Positions 8,878 through 17,661 of a DNA stretch of 64,000 nt are shown here, piece after piece. A model generated the notes under the pieces. That model did no database searches and had not been told where the DNA came from. It worked only from the letters and a program-made list of their open reading frames with translations. Numbering within the stretch: position 1 is the stretch's first letter; each line of letters opens with the position of its first letter. Source of the stretch: Candidatus Leucobacter sulfamidivorax (GTDB lineage: Bacteria; Actinomycetota; Actinomycetes; Actinomycetales; Microbacteriaceae). A program made the position numbers and the translations under genes. The stretch is from assembly GCA_016771945.1 (NCBI GenBank), contig QZLF01000001.1, positions 1,135,447-1,199,446 of the forward strand, given 5' to 3'.

Positions 8878-10055
8878 CAGCGTCCACTTCCGTTCAGGGT
8901 GCAGGATGCTCGTGAGGTGTTGCCGCCGGTGATGCCTTCGGCTCCTTGGTCGGTGAGCCATTGGTCGGCGTCGATCGCGGGCTGACCGGTGCCGCCGGGC
9001 CGGATTTCGAGGTGCAGGTGGGGGCCAGTGGACTTCCCGGACGACCCGACGTCGCCGATGTGTTGTCCTGCGGTGATGGTCATGCCTTCGGTGACGTGGA
9101 TGCCGTGCTCCCACATATGCGCGTAATACGAGGCGATACGTTCTCCGCCGACGGTGTGCTCGATGATGATCAGCCCGCCCCAGTTGCCGGTGTAGCCAGC
9201 GTGGGTCACGATCCCGTCAGCGACGGCATAGATCGGGGTGCCGTCGGCAGCGCCTAAGTCGCTTCCGGAGTGGAATGCCTGTTCGCCGGTCATGGGGTCG
9301 GTGCGCCACCCGAACGGGCTGGTGCGCACCCAGGTGCCTTCTGGCAGAGGGAACAGGACCCGCGTGGTCTCCGGCACCACCACCTCACCACCACCGCCTC
9401 CGCTTGACGGTGCGGGTGTGGTGAGGGCGGTGAGGATCGCTTCGGCGACCGGCTGGTAGTTCTGATACCGGTCCGGGTACGCCGACACCTCGACGGCTTG
9501 CGCGGCTTCGCCTGGGTCGAGTTGCTGCCATCCGGGGATGTCGAGCAGGCCCCGTGGTGAGGGGTAGTTGGGTCCGGTGGGTCCGCCGTAGAACGCGCGG
9601 GCCTGGTAGTTCGGGTCCATGAGCTCCGCGACCGTGCCCCACCCGGCCTGCGGGCGCATCTGGAACAGGCCGAGGGAGTCGTGATCGGAGGCATCCCCGT
9701 CGTTGGGGTAGTTCGCGGATTCGGGGTAGGTGCCGGTGTTGGCGAGCATCCGCAGATGCGACTCCGTGAGTGCCGCCATCAACGCGATCACCACCCCGGG
9801 CCGTCCGACGCCGTCGGTTTGTCCTCCGACGGTGATGATCGTCGCGGCGTGGGTGAGTTGCTGACGGTTCAGCGTCATTGTCTCCCCGTTCTTGGTGGTC
9901 GCGGTCAGCGAGTCTGGAATCGGTCCCACGATCAACGACCCCGGCGAACACGCGGCGACAGCGGGGTTGGCGAGGACAGCGACGGACAGGAGAACGGTCG
10001 CGGGGCCGAAGCAGACAGCGGCGATGGCGAGGGCGGCGAGGAGCTTCTTGAGCAT
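8877..10055 (-). CDS. Conjugation cell-wall hydrolase (lytic-transglycosylase-like + M23 peptidase)
   Basis: A 392-residue exported protein with an N-terminal hydrophobic signal or anchor (residues ~5-30, ending NPAVA). Residues ~70-200 form a lysozyme-like module (ALTESHL, DSLGLFQMRPQAGWGT) of the VirB1 type. A Gly-rich linker at 217-224 leads to an M23 endopeptidase domain with zinc ligands H262 and D266 in HSGSD and H346/H348 in GPHLHLE. Such enzymes open peptidoglycan locally so that the channel can cross the wall. It lies seven bases after the VirB8-like gene and overlaps the second pilin-like gene. A C-terminal tail follows the peptidase. Confidence 0.88.
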   Translation of the reverse strand: MLKKLLAALAIAAVCFGPATVLLSVAVLANPAVAACSPGSLIVGPIPDSLTATTKNGETMTLNRQQLTHAATIITVGGQTDGVGRPGVVIALMAALTESHLRMLANTGTYPESANYPNDGDASDHDSLGLFQMRPQAGWGTVAELMDPNYQARAFYGGPTGPNYPSPRGLLDIPGWQQLDPGEAAQAVEVSAYPDRYQNYQPVAEAILTALTTPAPSSGGGGGEVVVPETTRVLFPLPEGTWVRTSPFGWRTDPMTGEQAFHSGSDLGAADGTPIYAVADGIVTHAGYTGNWGGLIIIEHTVGGERIASYYAHMWEHGIHVTEGMTITAGQHIGDVGSSGKSTGPHLHLEIRPGGTGQPAIDADQWLTDQGAEGITGGNTSRASCTLNGSGR

Positions 10056-10061
10056 GGCTGG

Positions 10062-10754
10062 TCACCGCAGCGGGTTGTCGAGCTGCGACAGCCGCAACAG
10101 CGCACAGTTCTCGATGATCGGATCGGCTGGCGCCGGAGCCGGGTTTCGTTCGGGGGTGCAGGTGAGGAACACCGTGAACGCGACATCATGGGTCGTCGTG
10201 ACGGGGTCGGTGACCCAGTAGCCGGTGCGGTGACGGGTGCCGGTGATCGTGTACGCGACCGCACCATCCGGAATCTGCCCCGGCGCGGCCTGCTCGACGG
10301 CGTCCTCCCACGCATCCGGGATCTCGATCGTGTCGACGGTGAGCCACTGCCTCGTCTGGTGCGTGCGGAGCTGCGCCCATGCCTCCGGTGTCGGCAGATA
10401 CGCGCGCACGTCGGAGGCTGCCGCGTCGGCCTCGCTGTCGGCGGTGACATCGGCGAGCATCTGCGCGTAATCGGCCGGCCCGTACCCGCTGCTCGTGTCC
10501 CAGGTGAACAACGCCTCCGCGACCGCCACCGCGAACTCCTCCGGTCCGCCCAATCCGATCACCGGCTCCGGGCCGGCAGGCTCGGCGACGGGAGAGGTCG
10601 CAGTCGGCTGATCCGAAGGCACCGTGTCATCAGACTCGGTGGGCTGCGGCCCGCGGATGAGGCCGTACACGCCCACACCGACGAGAAGGATGAGGATCAG
10701 ACCGCCGGCGATAGTGGCGATGAGCACGGTACGGCGGCGAGCGGTGGGTTCCAT
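10062..10754 (-). CDS. VirB8/TcpC-like single-pass transfer protein
   Basis: A 230-residue protein: a short basic cytoplasmic N-terminus (TARRR), one membrane helix (LIATIAGGLILILLVGVGVYGLI, residues ~10-32), a Thr/Pro/Asp-rich linker, then an extracellular domain from about residue 65. Topology, size and position before the cell-wall hydrolase match VirB8/TcpC-type assembly factors of Gram-positive secretion systems, which have an NTF2-like domain. I see no diagnostic motif, so the family call rests on topology and context. A GAAGGA ribosome site precedes ATG 10754. Confidence 0.65.
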   Translation of the reverse strand: MEPTARRRTVLIATIAGGLILILLVGVGVYGLIRGPQPTESDDTVPSDQPTATSPVAEPAGPEPVIGLGGPEEFAVAVAEALFTWDTSSGYGPADYAQMLADVTADSEADAAASDVRAYLPTPEAWAQLRTHQTRQWLTVDTIEIPDAWEDAVEQAAPGQIPDGAVAYTITGTRHRTGYWVTDPVTTTHDVAFTVFLTCTPERNPAPAPADPIIENCALLRLSQLDNPLR

Positions 10755-10791
10755 CCTGGTGTCCTTCCGGGCGAATACGGATCACCAGGAA

Positions 10792-10799
10792 GGTGCACC
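10792..10799. promoter_or_regulatory. GGTGCACC palindrome in ICE gap
   Basis: Perfect palindrome 38 bases upstream of the VirB8-like start, in the gap after the ParB-like gene. Flanks (ggaaggtgcaccaaa) resemble the site at 12777. Confidence 0.35.
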
Positions 10800-10833
10800 A
10801 AACCGCTCAGCAACGCTGAGCTCACCGGAGGGT

Positions 10834-11901
10834 TCAGGCGGTGTCTCGACGCGCGTTCCGCGCCACACGTGCGGCATCGAGAAATGCGATCGTGGCGGCG
10901 ACGGCGTTCTCGAACATCGACCACTGCTCATCCGACAATGCCGGGCCGATCATGTCGGGGTCGTAGCGTTCGGACCAGGTGGAGAGCTCATCCCAGAGGT
11001 AGACGAACGACCGCACTGGCAAGAACTCACGCGCGGGTTCCTCCACCGCATGGAGCCGCGCCTTCGCGAGCTGTGCGGGACGCTTCTTAGTCGCGGTCTT
11101 CGCGCGCTCGACGGCGAGTTCAGCCAGCCGTTCCAGGTCAGCGGGTCTTGCGGTGTGTTCGAGTTCTCGCAGGCGGGCGGCGCCGGCTGCGGCAGTATCG
11201 CGGATACGGGCGGGTTGCGCGGGGTCGCCCGCGAGGGTGTCGAGTTCGGCGAGTGCCTGGGCGGCGCGGATGCGATGCCTCGCGCCGGTGATCGACCCGC
11301 CCGCGTCGATCCGGTCGAGCTCTTCCTGTGCTCGCTGGCGCACATCCTCTGTCTCGGCGGGGTCAGCGGTGAGGCGTTGCAGGTCGTTGATGCGTTCCAG
11401 CGAGGTGTAGGCGTTGCGGCCAGTGACCATGAGTGCCGCTTGCTGCCGCGTGTCGCCCTTCTGCGGTGCCGCCACGGTGGCGGCACCGTGTGACCTGGGG
11501 TTTTCTTGGTTGGAGGTGAACCGTGACGCTTCCTGCCGGCCTGCCGCTTCCTCGACCATGAGTGCTTTCAGCTCGGCGTAGAGGGTGGCTTCTTCGGTGC
11601 GGGTGAGGGGCTTGTGGAGCAGGTTGTCGTCTTGCTCTGCGAGGAGCAGGCCCAGGGTGGTGGAGATGCCGGAGCGCACCCACACGTTCACGGTCTTCCA
11701 CCCGAGCTTGCGGATCGCAGCCAAACGTCGGGCGCCGCAGATCAGCATCCCGTCGGGGGTGATCGTGATCGGCTGCAACAGCCCATCCCGCACGATCGAC
11801 TCGATCAGGGCGTCGACGTCGCCGTAGTCCTCGCGGTGCCGTCGGCCGGCCCAGATTGAGGCGACCGACCGTTCCAGCTCGATGTGTCCTGGCTCGCTCA
11901 T
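10834..11901 (-). CDS. ParB-like nuclease-domain protein
   Basis: A 355-residue protein with an N-terminal ParB/Srx domain (residues ~10-120). RRHREDYGDVDALIESI is followed by the motif GLLQPITITPDGMLICGARRLAAIRKLG, the CTP/DNA-binding core of the ParB family (equivalent of GERR, here GARR). The middle and C-terminal parts are helical and charged. No partner ParA was found in the window. On ICEs such proteins can help stable maintenance of the excised circle or act as regulators; which applies here is unknown. Its start overlaps the stop of the 285-residue gene upstream (ATGA). Confidence 0.8.
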   Translation of the reverse strand: MSEPGHIELERSVASIWAGRRHREDYGDVDALIESIVRDGLLQPITITPDGMLICGARRLAAIRKLGWKTVNVWVRSGISTTLGLLLAEQDDNLLHKPLTRTEEATLYAELKALMVEEAAGRQEASRFTSNQENPRSHGAATVAAPQKGDTRQQAALMVTGRNAYTSLERINDLQRLTADPAETEDVRQRAQEELDRIDAGGSITGARHRIRAAQALAELDTLAGDPAQPARIRDTAAAGAARLRELEHTARPADLERLAELAVERAKTATKKRPAQLAKARLHAVEEPAREFLPVRSFVYLWDELSTWSERYDPDMIGPALSDEQWSMFENAVAATIAFLDAARVARNARRDTA

Positions 11902-12755
11902 GGCCGGCCTCGCATGACGCCAGGGGCGGCAACCTTGATCGCTGCGCCGAGCTCGGCATCGTCCATGAGATGCTGCAACGATTCACCGATCAGTAGCCGC
12001 AACAGCACGCCCCGACCCGCACTGGTGCCGGTCAGGTGCCTATCCGGTGCGCCGAGGATGATCCGCAGTAGCCGGTACCAGGAAGGTGCGGGGATGTCGA
12101 GCAGCGCACGGGCGTGACGATCCCGCCGCAGCGACTCATACGCGCCCGCCCGCGATACCGACTCGGTGAGGCGCGCACAGACGCACTCGATTGCGGCCCG
12201 CGCGATCTCCGGCTCCCACCCGTGCCAACACAGCAACGCGATCGTGTCTTCAAGAGCGGACTCCACACCCGTGCACACCGGCTCCTCAATCGCTTCATCG
12301 TCGTCGGTGGCGAACGGGTCAGCGTGGAACGCGGGGTGGTAGTCGGTGAGGGGGTTCTCCCGGTCGGAGAACCGTTCCGCGTCATGGAAACTCGAGTACC
12401 GGGGCCGGCGTGCCTGGTGCACGGAGCAGAGCAGCCCGTTGGCGCGGTTCTCGGCGATGCAGGTGATCTGCACGGCCCGGGTGATCACCGCCCACGGGTC
12501 ATCCGCCCGCCGGACAGCGGCAGTGCGCATCGCCTCGAACGCCGCACCCGCGGCTTCCCACGGGTCGAGCCCGTGTTTGCGGGCGAGGGCGGCGTATTTC
12601 TGGGCGGCGTGCTGCATGAGCGCCGCCACCTCCGGATCACTCCGCCAGGCGTCAGGACCTGCGATGTGAAGGCGAGTGAGGAGTTCGCGGAGTCGTTCTG
12701 AGTTCTCGAACCCACGACGGTGATCGTTGCGGCGCGGGGTGTGGGGTTGTGGCAT
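11898..12755 (-). CDS. Conserved ICE protein with sigma-factor-like helical pattern, unknown function
   Basis: It encodes 285 residues from ATG 12755, chosen because CAGGAGGTG lies just upstream; a longer frame up to 12824 has no ribosome site. Features include an Ala-rich helical segment (AAQKYAALARKHGLDPWEAAGAAFEAM), DPWAVITRAVQI, and conserved-looking GLLCSVHQARRP and FHDAERFSDRENPL. The helical part and spacing recall sigma-70 region 2, but I cannot show homology. It is coupled to the ParB-like gene by a four-base overlap, which suggests a role in maintenance or regulation of the element. I have seen similar proteins only as unnamed ICE products. Confidence 0.65.
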   Translation of the reverse strand: MPQPHTPRRNDHRRGFENSERLRELLTRLHIAGPDAWRSDPEVAALMQHAAQKYAALARKHGLDPWEAAGAAFEAMRTAAVRRADDPWAVITRAVQITCIAENRANGLLCSVHQARRPRYSSFHDAERFSDRENPLTDYHPAFHADPFATDDDEAIEEPVCTGVESALEDTIALLCWHGWEPEIARAAIECVCARLTESVSRAGAYESLRRDRHARALLDIPAPSWYRLLRIILGAPDRHLTGTSAGRGVLLRLLIGESLQHLMDDAELGAAIKVAAPGVMRGRP

Positions 12756-12776
12756 GGTGGCACCTCCTGACAGGAA

Positions 12777-12786
12777 GGTGCGCACC
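12777..12786. promoter_or_regulatory. GGTGCGCACC palindrome in ICE gap
   Basis: Ten-base palindrome 22 bases upstream of the ATG at 12755, a variant of the GGTGCACC motif. A weaker copy (AGGTGCGCGA) is at 15981-15990 upstream of the ArdC-like gene, and GGTGCAC is at 29531-29537 upstream of the methyltransferase. Confidence 0.3.
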
Positions 12787-12830
12787 GGCTGCCCGCCAGC
12801 GCCGTCCCACAGTTGCCTGTCCACGGCGGC

Positions 12831-13259
12831 TCACCCCAGTCCGATCCCCGACGGCCGAACCCACGACGACGACCGGGGCCGATCCTGCGGCTCGAACACG
12901 TCGAACGACTCGAACACTGACGACTCCGGCGCTACTCGGGCGGTACGTCGATCATGGAGGTCGCGTGCCCGGTTCCGGGTCGCACGGTACGTCTGGCCGG
13001 GGACGCGGCGGACCCGATGCGCGAGCTCCGCCTGAAAGTCGATGCCACGGCCCGCGAGCCGTGCGCTGCTTGATGCGATCAGATCAGACGGCCGCACCCA
13101 CGCGATCCCGCGCCCCACCCGCGAACTGCCATCCCCGGCCGTGGTGGTGAGTGAGGGGTCGCGGTGGACGGCGAACGCTGACCGCTCCGCCTCTGAGCCC
13201 GCCGCTTCGTGTCGGGCTTCCGGGGCCTCAGTGCGCTCTACCTCTGCATGCTCGTTCAC
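12831..13259 (-). CDS. Small basic protein of unknown function
   Basis: It encodes 142 residues starting with GTG 13259, which overlaps the TGA of the DUF2637 gene upstream (GTGA), good evidence for a translated, coupled gene. The N-terminus is acidic and Ala/Glu-rich; the middle is basic (AELAHRVRRVPGQTYRATRNRARDL). No membrane segment or signal is present and I recognise no family. It lies in the maintenance block between the DUF2637 protein and the sigma-like protein. Confidence 0.55.
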   Translation of the reverse strand: MNEHAEVERTEAPEARHEAAGSEAERSAFAVHRDPSLTTTAGDGSSRVGRGIAWVRPSDLIASSSARLAGRGIDFQAELAHRVRRVPGQTYRATRNRARDLHDRRTARVAPESSVFESFDVFEPQDRPRSSSWVRPSGIGLG

Positions 13260-13939
13260 GGTGCCTTATCCTTCGTCTCGCCGATGGGCGGGGTGAACCA
13301 GCGCCCCACGGTTGAGGGATGCACGCCCAGATGCCTGGCAATCTGCTTGTTCGACCACCCCTCCACCTCCCGCAACTGCGTCGCCTCCGCACGCCGTTCG
13401 CTGGCAGGAACCACGGAAATATCCACCTCCTGCGCCGCCGGAATATCCGCAGTGGCGGCTTCGTCCGGCATGGCGCTGACGGTCATGTCCTCTCCACGCG
13501 CACGAAAGGCGGACTCGGAAACCGGGCGGGTGAGGATGACGGTGAGGTGTGTGATCGACAGCAGCACCAGTGGCGGGATCGCAGCGACAGACGCGGCGAG
13601 CACGCTGGGCACGTCGGTGTCGGCGGCGATGATTGCGTGGATCGCGTTCGCCGTCACCGACACCACCGCACCCGTCGCCAGCAGCGTCCACGGATACCAG
13701 GTCGGGCGACGCTGACTGGCAAGGGCGACGACGGCGACCGTCGCGACGACAATGATGCCGTCCACAATGAGCGGCCATGCCCATGCCTGTCCTGCATCGA
13801 TCCCTGACCGGCGTGCGAGATCGGCGAGCGCGGTGAACGACAGCCAGAACGCCCCGGCAGCGATGAACACCGTCCCCGTGATCGCCGTCACCACCGCCAG
13901 GCGGCGACTCCGCGGCGAGGCAGTTTCGATAACACTCAT
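13256..13939 (-). CDS. DUF2637 membrane protein with C-terminal helix-turn-helix
   Basis: A 227-residue protein with four membrane segments in the first ~130 residues (VVTAITGTVFIAAGAFWLSF; WAWPLIVDGIIVVATVAVVAL; YPWTLLATGAVVSVTANAIH; SVAAIPPLVLLSITHLTVIL). This is the DUF2637 pattern, related to Spread (Spd) proteins of actinomycete plasmids. After a linker, residues ~180-220 form a small helix-turn-helix (WSNKQIARHLGVHPSTVGRW). The membrane-plus-DNA-binding arrangement suggests it tethers or spreads the element in the cell, by analogy with Spd proteins. It overlaps the primase gene by four bases. Confidence 0.85.
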   Translation of the reverse strand: MSVIETASPRSRRLAVVTAITGTVFIAAGAFWLSFTALADLARRSGIDAGQAWAWPLIVDGIIVVATVAVVALASQRRPTWYPWTLLATGAVVSVTANAIHAIIAADTDVPSVLAASVAAIPPLVLLSITHLTVILTRPVSESAFRARGEDMTVSAMPDEAATADIPAAQEVDISVVPASERRAEATQLREVEGWSNKQIARHLGVHPSTVGRWFTPPIGETKDKAP

Positions 13940-14847
13940 GACAGCACCCGCCCCGCTGATCCGCGCACCAGACGACGCTCATTTAGCCCGGAATCTGTGA
14001 CAGCTCGCGGTGCGGGGTGGGTGGTGCGGTAGGCGGAGCGGATCGTCGCCATGATCTCCCGCGCACCGAGCCCAGCGTGCTCCGCGGCAGGCCCCAACGC
14101 GTGGAGGGTTGCGTCGGGCGGGGTGCCGGCTTCGGCGAGGCGGCACGCAGCCCAGAACAGGCCACGGTTCCGCTCGCCCTCACCACGACCCGCCACCCAC
14201 CCGGCGAGCACCCTCGTGTTTGGCCCCCGCTGGCTGACCCGAGCCGGACGAGCACCATCAATGGGGATCGGGGTGCGGGGGTCCAGGAAATCGCGCAACC
14301 GCGCCGCATCCACCGGTGCCGGTGTGTCGCCGGAGGTAACGATCAGTCGATACGGTGCCCGGACCCCTCCGGGGCGCAGCACTTGGGAGGGTGGCGCGAT
14401 GATGTAGCCGCCGTCGCCACGGAAATCGACATGCGCCCGCGCCGCCTGCCACGACGACTGCATACGCTCAGAGTCCGTCGGATAGTAAACGTGCAGCCCG
14501 CCAGACGGGGTGCGCACGAGCGCCGCCCACGCCGCTGCGTATCCTTCACGGTGTGCAGCACGGAAGGCGGGGAATCCGGTGCCGGCCTGGTGCACGTCGA
14601 CATCGACGACCTCGACCCCGGACGCAGAACCGGTAGGGATGCCGATGTTCGCGGACGGCCACCTCGACCACCACCCCTCAACCTGAAGAAGGTCGGTGCT
14701 CGCGTCATGGAACCCTCGGCGCACGAGCGGGCGCTTCTCGCTCGGCACACATGGGAAGACCGGCACCCCGGCAGCCGCGAACCGCGCGGCGGCATCAGCT
14801 AGTGGCATCCCGTTCACCTCAGCGAACACGTCGATCGCGCCCATCAC
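13936..14847 (-). CDS. Bifunctional DNA primase/polymerase (prim-pol)
   Basis: A 303-residue protein of the AEP-type primase-polymerase superfamily used by plasmids and ICEs to start replication. Residues ~15-200 carry the family core: AAAGVPVFPCVPSEKRPL, WWSRWPSANIGIPTG, the metal-binding VVDVDVH, and GGLHVYYP followed by DFRGDGGYIIAPPS. The C-terminal part has an RNRGLFWAACRLAEAG helical region, seen in related replication proteins. No separate helicase was found next to it. It is coupled by overlaps to the DUF2637 and ArdC-like genes on either side. Confidence 0.88.
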   Translation of the reverse strand: MMGAIDVFAEVNGMPLADAAARFAAAGVPVFPCVPSEKRPLVRRGFHDASTDLLQVEGWWSRWPSANIGIPTGSASGVEVVDVDVHQAGTGFPAFRAAHREGYAAAWAALVRTPSGGLHVYYPTDSERMQSSWQAARAHVDFRGDGGYIIAPPSQVLRPGGVRAPYRLIVTSGDTPAPVDAARLRDFLDPRTPIPIDGARPARVSQRGPNTRVLAGWVAGRGEGERNRGLFWAACRLAEAGTPPDATLHALGPAAEHAGLGAREIMATIRSAYRTTHPAPRAVTDSGLNERRLVRGSAGRVLS

Positions 14848-15926
14848 AGGCTCCTCACCGAGCTCGCTGCGACACGGCGCGGCTCCTCCGTCAGCGGATC
14901 AGCATCGGGTGCCCGCTCAGACGCAGGAGATTTCTGGAACTGCGCATCACGGTTCAGACCGGGAGGGTCGCCATTGGCGATCTGCTCGGTCGGGAGTTGA
15001 TCGAGGATCGACGCCGCCGTCTTCCGCACCCGTTCGCCGGTGGCTTGGACGACCTCCACCGGGGACTTCTCCGGCACTGTCGCTGCCCACCCCGACACAT
15101 AGGGGATCGTGTAGTCGGAGGTGTCCATGCCGTGAGCGGCAGCGACCATCAACGCGACGGAGTCCGCCTCCACCTCAGCGATCCCGCGATGCCCCGACGC
15201 ATCCGGGTTCTCTGGGCCGTGGAGGAGGACGTGTGCGAGTTCGTGCACAAGGGTCTTCACCTGTGCCGCGTCGGGCATGTTCTCTCGCACCGCGACGGTC
15301 TTCGCGCCGAAGTCGGTGAGGCCGTTGGCGCCGTGGATCATGCCCTCATGCGGCACCCGCAACACCGTGAACCCCTCCGCCTCCACCAGCTGGGCGATGC
15401 CCTCCCAGAGCCCGCCAGGTGCTTCACCTTCCAGGAGCCGCGGCGAGGGCGGCGTGGGGATCGGGTCACCGGCCGTTTGGGAGACATCCCAGACATAGGC
15501 GGGGCGAACACCGACCATGCGGGACCGCATCACCTCACCCGGTTTCGGCTTCTCGAACCGGCCGAGCCTGCGCCACGACTCCGCCACCTTCGGCGTGAAC
15601 GATGCGAACCGGCCCGTGACCGGGGCGAGGATCATGTACCCCGACTGGTCCTTCTCGACCTGTCGGCCGAGCGTCTGCCATTGCTTGAAACCCGCCACAT
15701 ACGTCGGCACCGGCTCGGGCACCCTGCCCGCCTCGAAAGCGCTCTGGTGCTGCACGAAGATCAGCAGCGTGTTGTTGAACGAGCGGGCACGGAACCTGGC
15801 CGCGAACTCCAGTGCCTGCTTCCAGTCCTCACCCGACACCAACGACTCCACAGCGCCGGTGAGTCGCTCGTGCAGAGCATTGAGCTTCGCATCCCGCGCC
15901 GGTCGCGCCTCTTCGCTGGTTGCCAT
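14844..15926 (-). CDS. ArdC-like antirestriction protein
   Basis: A 360-residue protein with an N-terminal ArdC-type single-stranded-DNA-binding domain (residues ~12-150; SFNNTLLIFVQ, KQWQTLGRQVEKDQSGYMILAPV). It then has a zinc metallopeptidase domain with HELAH at 228-232 and a downstream Glu (IAEVEADSVALMV). This two-domain layout is that of ArdC family proteins, which protect incoming plasmid DNA from host restriction. The C-terminal ~70 residues are polar and probably disordered. It is the first gene of the overlapping replication/maintenance run, which fits early expression after transfer. Confidence 0.85.
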   Translation of the reverse strand: MATSEEARPARDAKLNALHERLTGAVESLVSGEDWKQALEFAARFRARSFNNTLLIFVQHQSAFEAGRVPEPVPTYVAGFKQWQTLGRQVEKDQSGYMILAPVTGRFASFTPKVAESWRRLGRFEKPKPGEVMRSRMVGVRPAYVWDVSQTAGDPIPTPPSPRLLEGEAPGGLWEGIAQLVEAEGFTVLRVPHEGMIHGANGLTDFGAKTVAVRENMPDAAQVKTLVHELAHVLLHGPENPDASGHRGIAEVEADSVALMVAAAHGMDTSDYTIPYVSGWAATVPEKSPVEVVQATGERVRKTAASILDQLPTEQIANGDPPGLNRDAQFQKSPASERAPDADPLTEEPRRVAASSVRSL

Positions 15927-16153
15927 CGTCGTCCTCCCTCCGCAGGCACCCGTGCACGGCGGGTGACCTCTGCGACCAGAAGGTGCGCGAAGGGTGTCAG
16001 GGGACGCGATCGAGACGGACGACGGACAGAAAAGTGAGCGACCGTCAGGTGCAGCTCTGAACCCGACGTGGTCAAACTCGGTCTACATCATCCGCTGGCG
16101 CCCTGACGATCTGAGCACCAAAACATGAGCGTTTCGCCTGGGCATACGCGCGT

Positions 16154-17185
16154 TCAGTCAGGGTTGGAGCGTGCCGGAGCACTACTGGTGATTCTGCGAT
16201 ACTCCGACGGGGACACGCCGATGCTCCTGCGGAACTGACGTGCAGCGAAGTCAGGGTCGTTCCAACCCACCCTGGCGGCGATGTCCGAGATAGGTGCATC
16301 CTCGACGCACAGGAGGTGGGCCATTCGTTCAGCACGGAGCATCGTCAGGTACGAGATCGGTGATTTCCCAAATGCATCGACGAACACTCGACGCAGCTGA
16401 GACACCGACAAATGCGCTCGCGCCGCGAGCTCGGTCACCGTCCAATGACGATCCAACTCCACACGCAAGGAGTGTGCAATGTCCAACACCTCAGGACGTA
16501 CAGGGCGGAAGAGGCGATGCCGCGGCACGGTGGGAACCGACGCGTTTCGCCGCGCGACAGCGGTTCCCTCATTGGCGACCACGAGAAACGGAACCAAGAC
16601 ATCGAACACGGCAGAGACTAGCGATTGCGCCCGATAGAAACGTTCAGGAGGCACGCCCTCGACACTCAAGGCAGTCAACTCGTCGAGCCACGGCATCATC
16701 AGCCCCGCCCGGTGCTTTCCGATGCGCAGAACCTGGGTGGGTTCCGCATAGTGCGTATCGAGGAACTGGCTCGCGTTGAGTCGCTCCTGGAACCGTGAAG
16801 CACACTGCCAAAACACTTGGTCAATGACATAGTCTCGGTCGAGATAGAGCGTCGTGGTCGCTACCCATCCGTCGGGCTCAGCGCCACAGAGAGTGTTTGC
16901 CGCCAGAACAACGACATCACCGACGCTGACAAAGTGCGCGCCAAACTCGCTGAAGAGTCGAGCTCGACCCGCCCGTATGACAATGAACTTGACGCAATCG
17001 AAAGCGATTGGCTCAACTGGAGCGTGCGCGACTTGCGTTCGGGCGAGCAACGGCGAGAACGCGCCCACCGGCGCCGCCGGCACACCAGCAGGCTTCGTAG
17101 GCCCTTCCCACCGAACACCGCCAGTCATAGTTGGCAATTGAAGGGCACTCGCGTCTGAGAATCGAGTACCCCTAACGATACTCAT
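16154..17185 (-). CDS. AraC-family transcriptional regulator
   Basis: A 343-residue regulator. The N-terminal ~210 residues resemble a cupin-like sensor domain (FIVIRAGRARLFSEFGAHFVSVGDVVVLAANT). The C-terminal ~100 residues form the paired helix-turn-helix of AraC proteins: WTVTELAARAHLSVSQLRRVF, then ISDIAARVGWNDPDFAARQF and the signature SIGVSPSEYRR. The ligand is unknown. It stands alone between the replication block and the kdp cargo; gaps of 227 and 71 bases on either side contain no recognised gene. Its GC is lower than that of its neighbours, which hints at a separate origin. Confidence 0.88.
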   Translation of the reverse strand: MSIVRGTRFSDASALQLPTMTGGVRWEGPTKPAGVPAAPVGAFSPLLARTQVAHAPVEPIAFDCVKFIVIRAGRARLFSEFGAHFVSVGDVVVLAANTLCGAEPDGWVATTTLYLDRDYVIDQVFWQCASRFQERLNASQFLDTHYAEPTQVLRIGKHRAGLMMPWLDELTALSVEGVPPERFYRAQSLVSAVFDVLVPFLVVANEGTAVARRNASVPTVPRHRLFRPVRPEVLDIAHSLRVELDRHWTVTELAARAHLSVSQLRRVFVDAFGKSPISYLTMLRAERMAHLLCVEDAPISDIAARVGWNDPDFAARQFRRSIGVSPSEYRRITSSAPARSNPD

Positions 17186-17256
17186 ATGACGCTTGCCAGA
17201 ACCCTAACGGCTACCTCACGTTGAACAGTTTGTGTGCAGCTTGCGCCGAGGTAAGG

Positions 17257-17643
17257 TCACCAGACCATCGGGAGGAGAGATGCGAGGAATCCTACTGCTG
17301 CTGTGCTGAGCATGGTGATTGCGAGGGTGCGGCAGAGACGTTCCGGGTGGGAGCGTTTGTGCAGGTGGAGTCGGTCGGGCCGGCGTTCGGGAACGTATCC
17401 GGTGACGGTGGTCGAATCGTGGTTGCGAAGATCATCGCGGGATGTGAGGGGGCGGGTATAGGTGCGTTCCTTCACGCTCCATATCGCGATCCGCTGCTGA
17501 TCGAGGTCCTCGACGACGGTGACGTTCGTTGGGGTGCGAGGACCATCGATGGCGGTGATGATGAGCGTTGCGACCAGGAAGGGGATGCCGATGATTGCGC
17601 CGATCCAGGACAGCATTTCGCCGATGATGTCGAGAATGCTCAT
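17257..17643 (-). CDS. Small membrane protein downstream of kdpE
   Basis: A 128-residue protein with one N-terminal hydrophobic segment (MLSWIGAIIGIPFLVATLIITAI, residues ~10-32) and a second at the C-terminus (LAITMLSTAAVGFLASLLPMV). The polar middle is basic and rich in Arg and His. I recognise no family. It follows kdpE on the same strand after 18 bases, so it is probably co-transcribed with the Kdp regulatory genes. Any role in potassium uptake or sensing is inferred from position only. Confidence 0.55.
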   Translation of the reverse strand: MSILDIIGEMLSWIGAIIGIPFLVATLIITAIDGPRTPTNVTVVEDLDQQRIAIWSVKERTYTRPLTSRDDLRNHDSTTVTGYVPERRPDRLHLHKRSHPERLCRTLAITMLSTAAVGFLASLLPMVW

Positions 17644-17661
17644 CTCTGGGGGTGCTGAGCG